Shown here piece after piece: positions 17,151 through 25,970 of a stretch of DNA of 38,501 bases (positions are counted from its first letter, which is position 1; each line of letters begins with the position of its first letter). Location: NCBI GenBank assembly GCA_034006265.1, contig JAVETB010000020.1, positions 1 to 38,501 of the forward strand, in the 5' to 3' direction. A program made the translations under genes and the position numbers. The notes under the pieces were generated by a model. That model did not search any database and was not told the DNA's origin. It saw only the letters and a program-made list of their open reading frames with translations. The DNA is from Syntrophus sp034006265 (GTDB taxonomy: Bacteria; Desulfobacterota; Syntrophia; Syntrophales; Syntrophaceae).

Positions 17151-18335
17151 ATGCGGGGACTGACGGCGGCATACTGGCACAGAAACGGCCTTGAGCTCTA
17201 TCGCTATGTAAAGGGGACGCCGGTCCGGACCGGAGGCGGCTCCCTGGATGAGATGACCCCCCTTCGGGGGGCGCTGCAGAGGATCGTCCTGATCATCGGA
17301 AGAGACCGACTCCTCCACATCCGGAAACGCTACCCTCCGGCGCCGAAGGAAAAACTGGTAAAGGCGGTCCGGCTGGAACTGGGGGAGCTGTTCCCTTTTT
17401 CCCGGCCGGACTTTTACTGCCGCGTAAACTCCTCGTCCTCGGCCTATACGGAATTGGATATCTGGGCATGGGAAAGCGAGTCTTACACCCTTTTGCGAAA
17501 CGTCCTGCCTTTTCATTACGCGATTCCTGAAGAGGCGGCGTTTTCCTCCTCGACAGCCGAAGTATTCCTGTGGACCTGGAAGGGAGTGATCCATCTGCTC
17601 GCCGTATCGGAACGCCGGTTTCTCGGCGCCGCTTCCCATCGGGCCGATGCCTTCACGGAGGAGGATGCCGAACGGTTCTTTAACAGCATGGAGGCCTACG
17701 GGGCTGAAATGCACAGGATGAGAGTGTACGGAACCCTTCCCGTTACCGTGAGGGAACGTCCTGCCCTGTTTGTAGAGAACGTGCCCGACAGGGGATACTC
17801 TCCCTGTCTGGACAACATCCCCTCCATGAGCCTCCGGGAATTCCGGTGTAAGAGGGAAATGCGGATTCCTGCCTACCCTGGACTCCTGTTCCGGATCGCG
17901 CTATACGGCGTTCTGGGCTGCGGCCTGGTGCTCTATCTGAACATGAGGGATCATGAGCGGGCCAGCCAGGCGCTCCGGGAGATGTCGCGGCAGATGGACA
18001 GGAGAATCCAGTTGGCGGACTCCCGGCAGGGGATCCAGGCCATCGATTACTCCGCGGTACAGAAGGAATTGAGCGACAGGCTCGATTCCCGGCAGTCGCC
18101 GCTGAGCGTCCTGGACATGCTGGCCCGCACGCTGCCCGGGGACTGCTATATCAGCAGCGTGCAGTTGAATGAGAAAAATGTGGAAGTTCTGATCATCTCA
18201 AAGGAACCACTGGCTGCTCTCAAGGCGTTGGCTGAAGAGAAACGAATTCGGAACATCCAGCTTAAAGGTCCTTTGAACATGGAAGGAAAAACCGGTGAGT
18301 ATTCTTTCAGCGTTACCATCGAACTGGCAGGATAG
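17151..18335 (+). CDS. gspL: type II secretion assembly protein GspL-like (PilM/PilN-like)
   Basis: 394 residues. The N-terminal 240 residues are cytoplasmic and resemble the actin-like GspL/PilM fold (IVLIIGRDRLLHIRKRYPP; LVKAVRLELGELFPFS). A single membrane helix lies near 245-264. The C-terminal periplasmic part (DMLARTLPGDCYISSVQLN, LEISKEPLAALKALAEE-like) resembles the ferredoxin-like PilN/GspL domain. It recruits GspE to the membrane. Assignment rests on domain layout and on its place between gspK and gspM. Confidence 0.85.
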   Translation: MRGLTAAYWHRNGLELYRYVKGTPVRTGGGSLDEMTPLRGALQRIVLIIGRDRLLHIRKRYPPAPKEKLVKAVRLELGELFPFSRPDFYCRVNSSSSAYTELDIWAWESESYTLLRNVLPFHYAIPEEAAFSSSTAEVFLWTWKGVIHLLAVSERRFLGAASHRADAFTEEDAERFFNSMEAYGAEMHRMRVYGTLPVTVRERPALFVENVPDRGYSPCLDNIPSMSLREFRCKREMRIPAYPGLLFRIALYGVLGCGLVLYLNMRDHERASQALREMSRQMDRRIQLADSRQGIQAIDYSAVQKELSDRLDSRQSPLSVLDMLARTLPGDCYISSVQLNEKNVEVLIISKEPLAALKALAEEKRIRNIQLKGPLNMEGKTGEYSFSVTIELAG

Positions 18336-18339
18336 ACCC

Positions 18340-18876
18340 ATGGCCGGTGCGGGAAAGCAGAGTTCGATCAGGGCGATGGGCATTTACCTGATTCTTCTGC
18401 TCGTTTTGCTGCGCTTTTTGATTTATCCATTATGCAATGGGTTGGAAAGGCAGAAGCAGATTCTTGACGAGCAGAAGAAAAGCCTGAGCCTGAAGACCCG
18501 CCTTCTCAATCAGCAGCAAGGCGGGGCGCCGCTTGCTTCCTTCGTGGGAAGGGAGCAGTTGACCCCTTATCTTTATGAGAAGGAGCAAAGCCTCACGGGG
18601 ATTCAACTGGACATCGTCCACAGGATGAACGTCCTTGCCAGGGAAAAGGGCGGAGAACTGGTGCGTTTCGAGATGCTCGAAACGATTCCAGGCCGCACCC
18701 TCAGCGAAGCTCCGGTGACGCTCTGGTTCAGCGGACCACCGCAGGCCCTGATGAACATCCTGAGAGCCGTGGAATCGACAGGAAAATCTCTTGACGTCAA
18801 GGGAATGGAAATCACTAAAAGCCCGCAGGAGTACCTGCTTACATTGACCCTTTCGGCTTACAGGTTAGAGAGATGA
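18340..18876 (+). CDS. gspM: type II secretion assembly protein GspM-like
   Basis: 178 residues: a short cytoplasmic end, one membrane helix at about 12-31 (IYLILLLVLLRFLIYP), a coiled coil (LERQKQILDEQKKSLSLK) and a periplasmic ferredoxin-like domain. This is the GspM/PilO layout; it partners GspL in the inner-membrane platform. ATG at 18340 is preferred because AGGAT lies at 18329-18333; a GTG at 18295 in the same frame would overlap gspL by 41 bases. It ends with an ATGA overlap into the next gene. Confidence 0.85.
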   Translation: MAGAGKQSSIRAMGIYLILLLVLLRFLIYPLCNGLERQKQILDEQKKSLSLKTRLLNQQQGGAPLASFVGREQLTPYLYEKEQSLTGIQLDIVHRMNVLAREKGGELVRFEMLETIPGRTLSEAPVTLWFSGPPQALMNILRAVESTGKSLDVKGMEITKSPQEYLLTLTLSAYRLER

Positions 18877-19568
18877 TCAAAAAGGCTCTTCCGGATCTCC
18901 TGGTGGCAGGCATCATCGTAACGATCGCTTTTTTTATCGCCGCAGGTCTCTCCCCTTCAACCTCTCCGCCGCCGGTCCGGCCGGAGAGAACGGGAGCGGC
19001 TGCGGGACAGAAGGAGGCCTGGGCCCCTCCACTCGTGCTGGACACGGCACTGAAGCAGCGTAACCTGTTTTCAGAGGGCGGGAGCTACGACCTTCCTGAA
19101 AAGAAAACCGGGAAAGCAGCCGAAGTGCTGCCGGAAAACCCCTATTCCCTGGTGGCGGTCATGCTGGGGAAGGAGCAAAAGGCCGTCTTCAGGGATTATA
19201 AAGGGACCATTCATACGGTGACAAAGGGGAAAACGCTCATAGACGGAGCGGTGCTTACCCGCATATCCCCCCGTTCCGTATGGACAAAGAAGGGGAGACA
19301 GACGAGGGAGCTGAGTCTCTTTGATGTGCGCCGCAAGCCGGCGGATGCCGTCAGGGGGGAAGCGGCAGGGAAGAACCCGGATGCGAAGCCGGCAAGGAGG
19401 GACGGAGTTTCCGGAGCGCCTGAAGGAGAAATAAAAATCCACCCTTCTTTGCCGGATGGTGGTAAAGAAGGAAGCCGGATGCGGAAATCCGGAGCGGGAA
19501 AGGGGAAACCAGAAAGCCCGTTGCGAAAGGAACAAAAGGGTCCTGATGAAATGGGGAAGAGAACATGA
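18873..19568 (+). CDS. gspC: type II secretion inner-membrane protein GspC-like
   Basis: 231 residues. Membrane helix at about 8-27, a Pro-rich linker, then a small beta domain at about 75-145 (YSLVAVMLGKEQKAVFRDYKG; IDGAVLTRISPRSVW) matching the homology region of GspC/PilP, which contacts the N0 domain of the secretin. The last 80 residues are basic and low in complexity (RRKPADAVRGEAAGKN, MRKSGAGKGKPES). Typical GspC proteins end in a PDZ or coiled coil; here that is replaced by this disordered basic tail. ATGA overlap joins it to both neighbours. Confidence 0.8.
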   Translation: MIKKALPDLLVAGIIVTIAFFIAAGLSPSTSPPPVRPERTGAAAGQKEAWAPPLVLDTALKQRNLFSEGGSYDLPEKKTGKAAEVLPENPYSLVAVMLGKEQKAVFRDYKGTIHTVTKGKTLIDGAVLTRISPRSVWTKKGRQTRELSLFDVRRKPADAVRGEAAGKNPDAKPARRDGVSGAPEGEIKIHPSLPDGGKEGSRMRKSGAGKGKPESPLRKEQKGPDEMGKRT

Positions 19569-19603
19569 CATCGGATGCCCCGTCCAATGGAAAGGGAAAT
19601 GCC

Positions 19604-20239
19604 ATGAAATGTATCTCCGCTTTTGTGCCGGCGGGATTGCTGTTTCTGGGAATGGCCGTTCTGCTCCCCCTGACCGCCGCGGCCATTGAGCTGTACTCCT
19701 TCCAGGGGGAAGGCGGGAAGATTTATTACACCAATACACCCGGTCCTGGACATCGGAAGATCAATCCCTACGCCCTGAGAATGAGGCCGAAGAAGAAGGC
19801 TTCCGTCCCCTGGAGAACGGGGATGGGGCCGGCCTCTGAGCAGGAGGAGTTTGCCGAGGCCATCCTGTCCGCCTGTGAGCATTTTGCCGTGGATCCCCAT
19901 CTGGTCCGAGCTGTGATCAAGGCGGAATCCAATTTCGATCCCGGGGCCAGATCGCCGAAAGGGGCCATCGGACTGATGCAGCTCATGCCGAATACCGCCC
20001 GCGAAATGGGGGTGTCCGATCCCTTCAATCCTGTTGAAAATATTTTCGGCGGAGTCGGCTATTTAAGTCAACTGCTGAACAGCATGAACGGCGACCTGCC
20101 ATTGGCGCTCGCCGCGTACAATGCAGGTCCGCAGCGGGTCATGAACTACAACGGCATCCCCCCCTTCCGGGAGACACGGAATTACATCGAGAGGGTGTTG
20201 GATTACTATGAGCATTTCAAAGGGAAAAACTCGTTATGA
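19604..20239 (+). CDS. lytic transglycosylase (SLT domain) within the T2SS operon
   Basis: 211 residues from ATG 19604 (AAAGGG just upstream); an in-frame ATG at 19565 overlaps gspC by four bases and would add 13 residues before the signal peptide. Signal peptide ends near TAAA. A short DUF4124-like beta segment (IELYSFQGEGGKIYYTNTP) precedes a lysozyme-like SLT domain with catalytic Glu108 (IKAESNFDP), GAIGLMQLMPNTA, NIFGGVGYL and LALAAYNAGP. It cleaves peptidoglycan glycan strands to leave anhydromuramic ends. Lying between gspC and gspD, it probably opens the wall for secretin assembly. Confidence 0.93.
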   Translation: MKCISAFVPAGLLFLGMAVLLPLTAAAIELYSFQGEGGKIYYTNTPGPGHRKINPYALRMRPKKKASVPWRTGMGPASEQEEFAEAILSACEHFAVDPHLVRAVIKAESNFDPGARSPKGAIGLMQLMPNTAREMGVSDPFNPVENIFGGVGYLSQLLNSMNGDLPLALAAYNAGPQRVMNYNGIPPFRETRNYIERVLDYYEHFKGKNSL

Positions 20240-22347
20240 TTAAAAGGGATCGGCAACGGAAGACTCTGTCCGCCTTGCTTGTTTTGTTATGTATCCTTGC
20301 GCTCAGTGGCTGCATGAATCAGCCGCGATGGCGGCAGCATGTGTCGCTGGACCGGCCGGCAGGGACGGAAAAGCAGGGTGAAATTGGCGGGAGCGGCGCT
20401 TCGGAACCAGCGGCCATGAGGCCGCAGGTTGAAGAAATTACGGTTCCGGCCTTTGAGAGGAAAGCGCCCCCAAAAAAGCTTCCTCCCCCCGTAAAGTCCA
20501 TTGAGGCGCACCGTGTGACCATGGTTGATACTCCGGTCATGATCAACGCCGAACGGATGCCCCTTTCCGATTTTATCATTCATGCCCTTGGGGAAACGCT
20601 GAAAGTTGCCTTCGTGATGGACGAGAAGATGCTGAACAACAAAAAGCCCATCACCATGCGGATGCCCGAGCCCATGCCGCCCGAGAAGGCATTGGACATG
20701 ATCATGGGGATGCTGGAAAAATACGGATATTATCTGGATGAAAAAGCCGGAGCCCTCTACGTCCTTGAAAAACCGCCCGAGCCCAGGGAGCCGAGTTCTC
20801 CTGTGGACATCCGGGTCGGCACAACGCCGGAAAACAGTCCTGCAGAGATTTTGCAGGTCGTTCCTCTCCGTCATGTCCGCCCCGCCGATGTGGAGCCCCT
20901 GATCAAGGATCTCTTCCGGTCCGGTGTAAAGGTGAAGCCCTACAGCCGGCAAAATGTTATTGTTCTGTATGGCCGGGCCTCGCAGATGAAGCCCGTTATG
21001 GAATTTCTCGAGACCTTCGATGTTCCCTATCTTCAGAAAAAGAAGGTTTTTATTCTCCGGCTGACTTACTGGCAGACGGATGAGTTTATCGCCCAGCTCA
21101 AAAGCATCATGGAAGGCCTCGGTTTTATCGTTGCCAAGACGCCCAGGGAGCCTGGGCCGCTCTTGATGCCCATCAAGCAGCTCAACGCCGTCCTGGTGAT
21201 CGCACCCGATGAAACCACGGCGCGGAATATCCTTGGCTGGAAGGAGAAGCTCGACACCCCGGAGGCGGCCGGCACGGAGTTTAAGGCCTATACCTTTATC
21301 CCGAAATACTCCCTGGCTTCCGAACTGGTGGAGTCCATCCAGAAGCTCTATGGTTCGATGCCGGTATCCGGGAGAACGGCGATGCAGGCCGCCGCTGGTC
21401 CTCAAAGACCGGCGGCGGTAAGAGCCGCCGTTGAAAGAAAGGACAGCTCCTTCGAATCCACCGGTCTGAAGATGTCGGCGGATGACAAGAAAAACATGAT
21501 CATTATTCTCAGCACGCCCGATGTCTACCGGAATCTCCTCAACCTTCTGCAGACACTGGATATTCCGGCCCGGCAGGTTCTTATCGAGGCGACGATTGTC
21601 TCACTGAAGCTCACGGATGAATTGAAATACGGCGTGGAGTGGCTGATCCGAAATACATGGAACGGTGACGCTTACGTGATGGGAACCCTGGGACATCTTG
21701 GCACGGGGCTCAGCACGGATCCCGTGGGCCTGTCCTATTCTTTCCTGAGCAGGACCGGGCAATTTCGGGCCTTGATCAACGCCTACGCCCTGGCGAACAA
21801 GGCCAATATCCTTTCCACACCGCGCCTGATGGTTCTCGACAACATGGAAGCCACCATTCAGATCGGTCAGGATGTGCCGACGGTAACAGGACAGATTACC
21901 GATGTAAGCGGGACTACGACCAGCTCAACCAGCGTTGCCCAGAGTATCCAGTACCGCAGCACGGGAATCATGCTCAAGGTGAAGCCCACCATCAACACAG
22001 AGGGTTTGCTGACCCTGGAGATCAGCCAGGAGGTATCCAAGGTCGAAGGCGCGGGCGTCGGAGACTCTCCCATTATCACAACGAGAAAAATCAACACCTC
22101 TGTGGTCGCCACCCACGGACAGACGATCGTGCTGGGAGGCCTCATGGAGGAGACTTCGAGCCTCACCGAAAACAAGGTGCCCCTGCTGGGTGACATTCCC
22201 TTCATCGGAAACCTTTTCAAGTCCACGGGAAAAACAAAGGAGAAGACGGAGCTCCTTGTGCTGGTGACCCCCACCATTCTGACCAATGCCGATGATGCAA
22301 CCAGGGTGACCCATCAACTCAGGGACGAGTTGAAATGGATCAAGTGA
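20236..22347 (+). CDS. gspD: type II secretion outer-membrane secretin GspD
   Basis: 703 residues with a lipoprotein signal: lipobox LSGC, lipidated Cys26. An N0/STN domain lies at about 95-180, N1-N3 modules at about 200-400, and a secretin domain in the C-terminal third with VLIEATIVSLKL, NKANILSTPRLMVLDN, and KVPLLGDIPFIGNLF near 646-660. It forms the outer-membrane channel through which folded substrates leave. Being a lipoprotein itself, it may reach the outer membrane through the Lol route without a GspS pilotin; none is seen here. It overlaps the transglycosylase by four bases, and its stop overlaps a possible start of the next gene. Confidence 0.96.
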   Translation: MIKRDRQRKTLSALLVLLCILALSGCMNQPRWRQHVSLDRPAGTEKQGEIGGSGASEPAAMRPQVEEITVPAFERKAPPKKLPPPVKSIEAHRVTMVDTPVMINAERMPLSDFIIHALGETLKVAFVMDEKMLNNKKPITMRMPEPMPPEKALDMIMGMLEKYGYYLDEKAGALYVLEKPPEPREPSSPVDIRVGTTPENSPAEILQVVPLRHVRPADVEPLIKDLFRSGVKVKPYSRQNVIVLYGRASQMKPVMEFLETFDVPYLQKKKVFILRLTYWQTDEFIAQLKSIMEGLGFIVAKTPREPGPLLMPIKQLNAVLVIAPDETTARNILGWKEKLDTPEAAGTEFKAYTFIPKYSLASELVESIQKLYGSMPVSGRTAMQAAAGPQRPAAVRAAVERKDSSFESTGLKMSADDKKNMIIILSTPDVYRNLLNLLQTLDIPARQVLIEATIVSLKLTDELKYGVEWLIRNTWNGDAYVMGTLGHLGTGLSTDPVGLSYSFLSRTGQFRALINAYALANKANILSTPRLMVLDNMEATIQIGQDVPTVTGQITDVSGTTTSSTSVAQSIQYRSTGIMLKVKPTINTEGLLTLEISQEVSKVEGAGVGDSPIITTRKINTSVVATHGQTIVLGGLMEETSSLTENKVPLLGDIPFIGNLFKSTGKTKEKTELLVLVTPTILTNADDATRVTHQLRDELKWIK

Positions 22348-22388
22348 TGGCCGGGAGGGCGTTTGTGCAGGGAAAGGATATCCAGGCG

Positions 22389-23477
22389 ATGACCGGACTA
22401 ACAAGATTATTTCCTTACATTTTCGCGCTCGTCACATGTTTGGTGTGCGCAGCACCGGCGGCGGGATATGAATGGACGCCCCTGCCCGACATGAAGCATG
22501 TTCATAAAGCGGGGACCATGACGGTCATGAGGGATGGCCGGGTCCTTCTGATCGGCGGGGCGTCAGGGGACGCCGATCAGACCCATGCCCTGGCGGAAGT
22601 GTTCGACCCGGCTGCGGGAGCCTTTCGAGTCACCGGTTCGATGCATCAACGAAGGAGCGGGCACTGCAGCGTGGCTTTGGCGGACGGAAACGTCCTTGTG
22701 GCGGGAGGGTCAGCCGGGCGCTTCCTATACGAACTGAGGAGCGTTGAGCTCTATAACGCGCGGACGGGCCGTTTCACGAATGTCGGGGACATGTCGGTCG
22801 GCAGAATGGCCTCTCCAACCTGCACGGCTCTGCCCGACGGGAACGTGCTCATTGCCGGAGGTGCTTATGAGGGAACCCTGGGCAGCGGCAATGTTCTTTT
22901 GGACAGGTTCGACATCAGCCGCTCAACCCTTGTTCCGCGTGTCGGAAAACTGGCTGCCCCGCGATCCGGATCAGGGCATGTCTCCATCCTGCTCTCTACG
23001 GGACAAATTTTAAACATCGGTGGAATGAGCGATTATTCGTCTCCTGCGATGCCGGCAGCCGAATCGTACGATCCGGAGCACAACGTTTCATCGGTTATGA
23101 GGATGCAGCCGGCGGGCGGTCCCGGCCCTTATGCCGCGGCCACTCTGCCTGACGGGAACGTGATCCTCATGAAAAAAGGTGAGACAACCTATCCCGAATA
23201 TTATGATCCTTCCGAATGGCGCTATGAAACCCTTCTGGCGGCAGGCGCATTACGGATGCACCCTGCCGCGTCATCCATCACGGCCCTGAGGGGCGGGAAA
23301 ATCCTCTTCATTTCCGGACGGCAGCTGAGGGTCTTCGATCCCGCCGGAAATTCGACGGAACAGATCGGCTTTCCACCCCGGCTCGGAAACGGCCAGTGCG
23401 TCGAACTCGATGACGGCCGTCTCTTCTGCGCCAATCTGGAGAATAAAGCGGCAGTCCTGCTCCGTCTCAAAGAATGA
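22389..23477 (+). CDS. secreted Kelch-type beta-propeller protein
   Basis: 362 residues from ATG 22389 (AAAGGA upstream); in-frame ATGs at 22335 and 22347 are possible, the latter overlapping the gspD stop as TGATG. A signal peptide ends near CAAPAAG. The mature protein has about six Kelch-like blades with repeated DGRVLLIGG, DGNVLVAGG, DGNVLIAGG, TGQILNIGG, DGNVILMKK and GGKILFISG strands alternating with VELYNARTGRF-type strands. It is the last gene of the T2SS operon and may be a secreted substrate or a surface factor. Carbohydrate binding or galactose-oxidase-like folds are possible, but no copper-site residues could be assigned. Confidence 0.82.
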   Translation: MTGLTRLFPYIFALVTCLVCAAPAAGYEWTPLPDMKHVHKAGTMTVMRDGRVLLIGGASGDADQTHALAEVFDPAAGAFRVTGSMHQRRSGHCSVALADGNVLVAGGSAGRFLYELRSVELYNARTGRFTNVGDMSVGRMASPTCTALPDGNVLIAGGAYEGTLGSGNVLLDRFDISRSTLVPRVGKLAAPRSGSGHVSILLSTGQILNIGGMSDYSSPAMPAAESYDPEHNVSSVMRMQPAGGPGPYAAATLPDGNVILMKKGETTYPEYYDPSEWRYETLLAAGALRMHPAASSITALRGGKILFISGRQLRVFDPAGNSTEQIGFPPRLGNGQCVELDDGRLFCANLENKAAVLLRLKE

Positions 23478-23517
23478 CCCCCGACGGAGGGCATCCAGCC
23501 GGCCTTTTGCGGACAAA

Positions 23518-24363
23518 TCAATTCAGATAGCTGTGCAGACCCGGCAGATAGTTGACTCCGAGGTACGTGAACAGGACGGAGGTAAAACCGACGATGGTCA
23601 AGGCGGCCATCCGCTTTCCCCGCCAGCCCTTGATATACTGGACATGAAGGGTCACGGCATAGACGATCCAGGTAATGAGCGACCATGTCTCCTTGGGATC
23701 CCAACTCCAGTAAGAGCCCCAGGCGTAATGCGCCCAGATGGAGCCTGTCATGATGCCGATGGTCAGGAAGACGAATCCCAGGGCAATGCTCTGGTAGATC
23801 ATGAGGTCAAGGCTCGCCAGTGTCGGAAGTCGTTTAAGAAAATGGTTCGAATTTTCGGGTTTGTCTGCGTCCGCCGTTTTCAGGAAGTACATCAAGCCGC
23901 ATCCAAAAGCAAAGGCGAAGCCCGCATAGCCCATAAAGCAGGTCACCACGTGGCTTGTGAGCCAGTTGCTCTGCAGGGCGGGAATAAGGGGTTGAATCTC
24001 GTTGTTGACGCCTGGGGCGATAGAGGCATAGGCCATCGCCAGGAAGGCCAGGGGAACGACAAAGACGCCGAAGGCCCTGCTGCCGGTCCGCCATTCAATG
24101 AAGAGGTGGAACAGCATGATCGTCCAGGCGAAGAAGATCATCGACTCATAGAGATTGGACAGCGGTGCGTGTCCGATCCCCAGGCTGTAGGAGACGTTCC
24201 ACCTCCACAGGATGGCCGCCGTCTGGGCGGCAAAGCCCGTCCAAGCCGCAAGAGAAGCCAGCTTGCCCCAGGACTGGCCTCCAAGGATCATGCGGAAGAG
24301 GTACAGAACGAAGGCGCCGAAGTAAATAAACGTAACCCAACTCAGAATGAGAGTGTGACTCAT
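23518..24363 (-). CDS. ccsA: system II cytochrome c biogenesis heme-handling protein (CcsA/ResC; TIGR 'CcsB')
   Basis: 281 residues, about eight membrane helices. It has the WWD heme-binding segment at 210-232 (WAHYAWGSYWSWDPKETW) with His138 and His240 as likely flanking heme ligands. Together with ResB it moves heme across the membrane and attaches it to CxxCH motifs of exported apocytochromes. It overlaps resB by four bases (ATGA). Nomenclature differs: this WWD protein is called CcsA or ResC by some and CcsB by TIGR. The diheme protein at 8.2-9.8 kb is a plausible client. Confidence 0.93.
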   Translation of the reverse strand: MSHTLILSWVTFIYFGAFVLYLFRMILGGQSWGKLASLAAWTGFAAQTAAILWRWNVSYSLGIGHAPLSNLYESMIFFAWTIMLFHLFIEWRTGSRAFGVFVVPLAFLAMAYASIAPGVNNEIQPLIPALQSNWLTSHVVTCFMGYAGFAFAFGCGLMYFLKTADADKPENSNHFLKRLPTLASLDLMIYQSIALGFVFLTIGIMTGSIWAHYAWGSYWSWDPKETWSLITWIVYAVTLHVQYIKGWRGKRMAALTIVGFTSVLFTYLGVNYLPGLHSYLN

Positions 24364-25742
24364 ACGATTCCTTTCTCCTGAATCCGCCGGCCCAGCAAAT
24401 CAAGCTCCCGATCGAGCGCTGCCATATGGCGGCTTCTACCGGCAAGTGAAATACGGGTCTGCCGCCCCGCCGCATCGACACGGACCCAGATGCGTCGGTG
24501 AGGCATGAAATGCCGGAGAATAAGGCCGGTCACCATCAGAAAGGCCCCCAATGCGACCAGCGGGACGCCTGGATCACGGACGACCTGCAAACCCGTGTAA
24601 TACTGCTGTTCAATCTCCTTGAGAAAAAAGCGGTACGGTTTGAAGAGGGCGGGATCGAAGAGAGGGAACTGGGTTAACAGCTCCGGGTACATCTCCGCGA
24701 TCTCGTCGATGTGCTGAAGGACCCAGAACTGGATATGGCGTCCTTGCGGCGACGCAATGTCCAGTTTCACCCCGGGGCCGAATTTCATCAGATTTCCTTC
24801 GATGCGCAGGATCTCGACATGGGCGCCGCCTTCCTTGAGGTCAAAACGGTCGCCAACCGAGACAGCCACTTTCTCCTCCTGTCCCTTTCCCTTCGAATAG
24901 TTCAGAACGGCACGGCCGCCTGGAGCACTGCCGAAGGAAGACTGGTAGAATCGATATCCATTGACATGGATCGGATGGTTGACCATCAGGGCGCCTTGAC
25001 GGATGGGCTGACCGTCCTTGAGGAACGTCAAGTCGGACCGGTAAGTCTTGGGCATGCCGTTGGCATATGTTTCCAGGGTGAATTTATCGCAGCGCACCGA
25101 AAAATCGAGCCGGTGGATGTCTCTTCCATTCCTGGAATCGATGAGATTGGTGGTTTCTCCTTCACCGATGTTGACGTATCCTTCAAAACCAAAGACGGAA
25201 CCGATGACCGATCCCGCGATCATAAACAGAATGCTCAAGTGAACCCCGTAGACGCTGAACAGTGACAGGCCCGCTTTCCGAATGGAAAAAAAGACATGGC
25301 CACCTTTGACGTCCTTTTCAATGGCTCCGTAGCTCGCCTTCAGCAGGCTTTCCAGGGATGAGAGGCATGCCTCGCGATTCTGCTCGGTCAGAAGAACCCG
25401 GTTCGGGGGGAGTTTGCTGAAGAGTCCCTCCGGCACCGGAAAATGGGGCGTGCGATATAACTTCCACGAACCGGGAAGCCGATTCAGGGAGCAGACCGTC
25501 AGGTTGAGGGCCAGAAGACCCAGAAGCACGTAATAGAGAGGGGAATGGTAGACATCGAACAAGCCGAGAGCGTGAAACAGGCTGGATATGCCGGGAGACA
25601 GCCGCTGGGCGAATTCCATGGCGCTTTCTCTTTGGGGGATAAACGTTCCCACCATGAAGAGCAGGGCCATCACGATCAAAAGGACAACGGTAAGCCGAAT
25701 GGAAGAAAAAAAAGATCTGAGGGATGTCTTGATATTCGTCAC
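24360..25742 (-). CDS. resB: system II cytochrome c biogenesis protein ResB (Ccs1)
   Basis: 460 residues with about four membrane helices (near 17-35, 67-85, 162-185 and 395-415) and a large periplasmic domain between the third and fourth. Family markers are SIRLTVVLLIVMAL at the start, GTFIPQ, the LLALNLTVCSLNR helix and HPIHVNGYRFYQSSF. It holds reduced apocytochrome for heme attachment by CcsA. The start is GTG with GGAAAGGAG eight bases upstream. It heads the resB-ccsA operon and is divergent from the Rrf2 regulator. Confidence 0.93.
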   Translation of the reverse strand: MTNIKTSLRSFFSSIRLTVVLLIVMALLFMVGTFIPQRESAMEFAQRLSPGISSLFHALGLFDVYHSPLYYVLLGLLALNLTVCSLNRLPGSWKLYRTPHFPVPEGLFSKLPPNRVLLTEQNREACLSSLESLLKASYGAIEKDVKGGHVFFSIRKAGLSLFSVYGVHLSILFMIAGSVIGSVFGFEGYVNIGEGETTNLIDSRNGRDIHRLDFSVRCDKFTLETYANGMPKTYRSDLTFLKDGQPIRQGALMVNHPIHVNGYRFYQSSFGSAPGGRAVLNYSKGKGQEEKVAVSVGDRFDLKEGGAHVEILRIEGNLMKFGPGVKLDIASPQGRHIQFWVLQHIDEIAEMYPELLTQFPLFDPALFKPYRFFLKEIEQQYYTGLQVVRDPGVPLVALGAFLMVTGLILRHFMPHRRIWVRVDAAGRQTRISLAGRSRHMAALDRELDLLGRRIQEKGIV

Positions 25743-25814
25743 GTGCTGAACTCCTTTCCCCGTCCCCGCGCCTCAACGAAACCTGCAACACTATCATGAG
25801 ACGACATTTCCGGT

Positions 25815-25843
25815 AATTTATCATTTGATGATTTTTGCAACAA
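25815..25843 (-). promoter_or_regulatory. possible resB promoter with dyad in the spacer
   Basis: On the minus strand TTGTTG (25838-25843) and TAAATT (25815-25820) are 17 bases apart. The spacer holds a perfect palindrome, ATCAT-TTG-ATGAT (25820-25832), so a protein bound there would block polymerase. The boxes are only moderate matches. Confidence 0.4.
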
Positions 25844-25893
25844 GAAGAATATGGGAGGTTAAAGGGATCTGGGGGCAGGCTTGAAGTTTTTCC

Positions 25894-25922
25894 TTGACAG
25901 AGTCCCTCTTAGTTCCTTAAAA
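25894..25922 (+). promoter_or_regulatory. possible promoter of the Rrf2 regulator gene
   Basis: TTGACA at 25894-25899 is a perfect -35 box, with TTAAAA at 25917-25922 as a weak -10 at 17-base spacing. It starts 77 bases before the regulator start codon and faces away from the resB promoter. Confidence 0.45.
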
Positions 25923-25970
25923 ATCTCTATCAAAACACTAGAAATACATTTCAGGCAGGACAGGAAGGAT

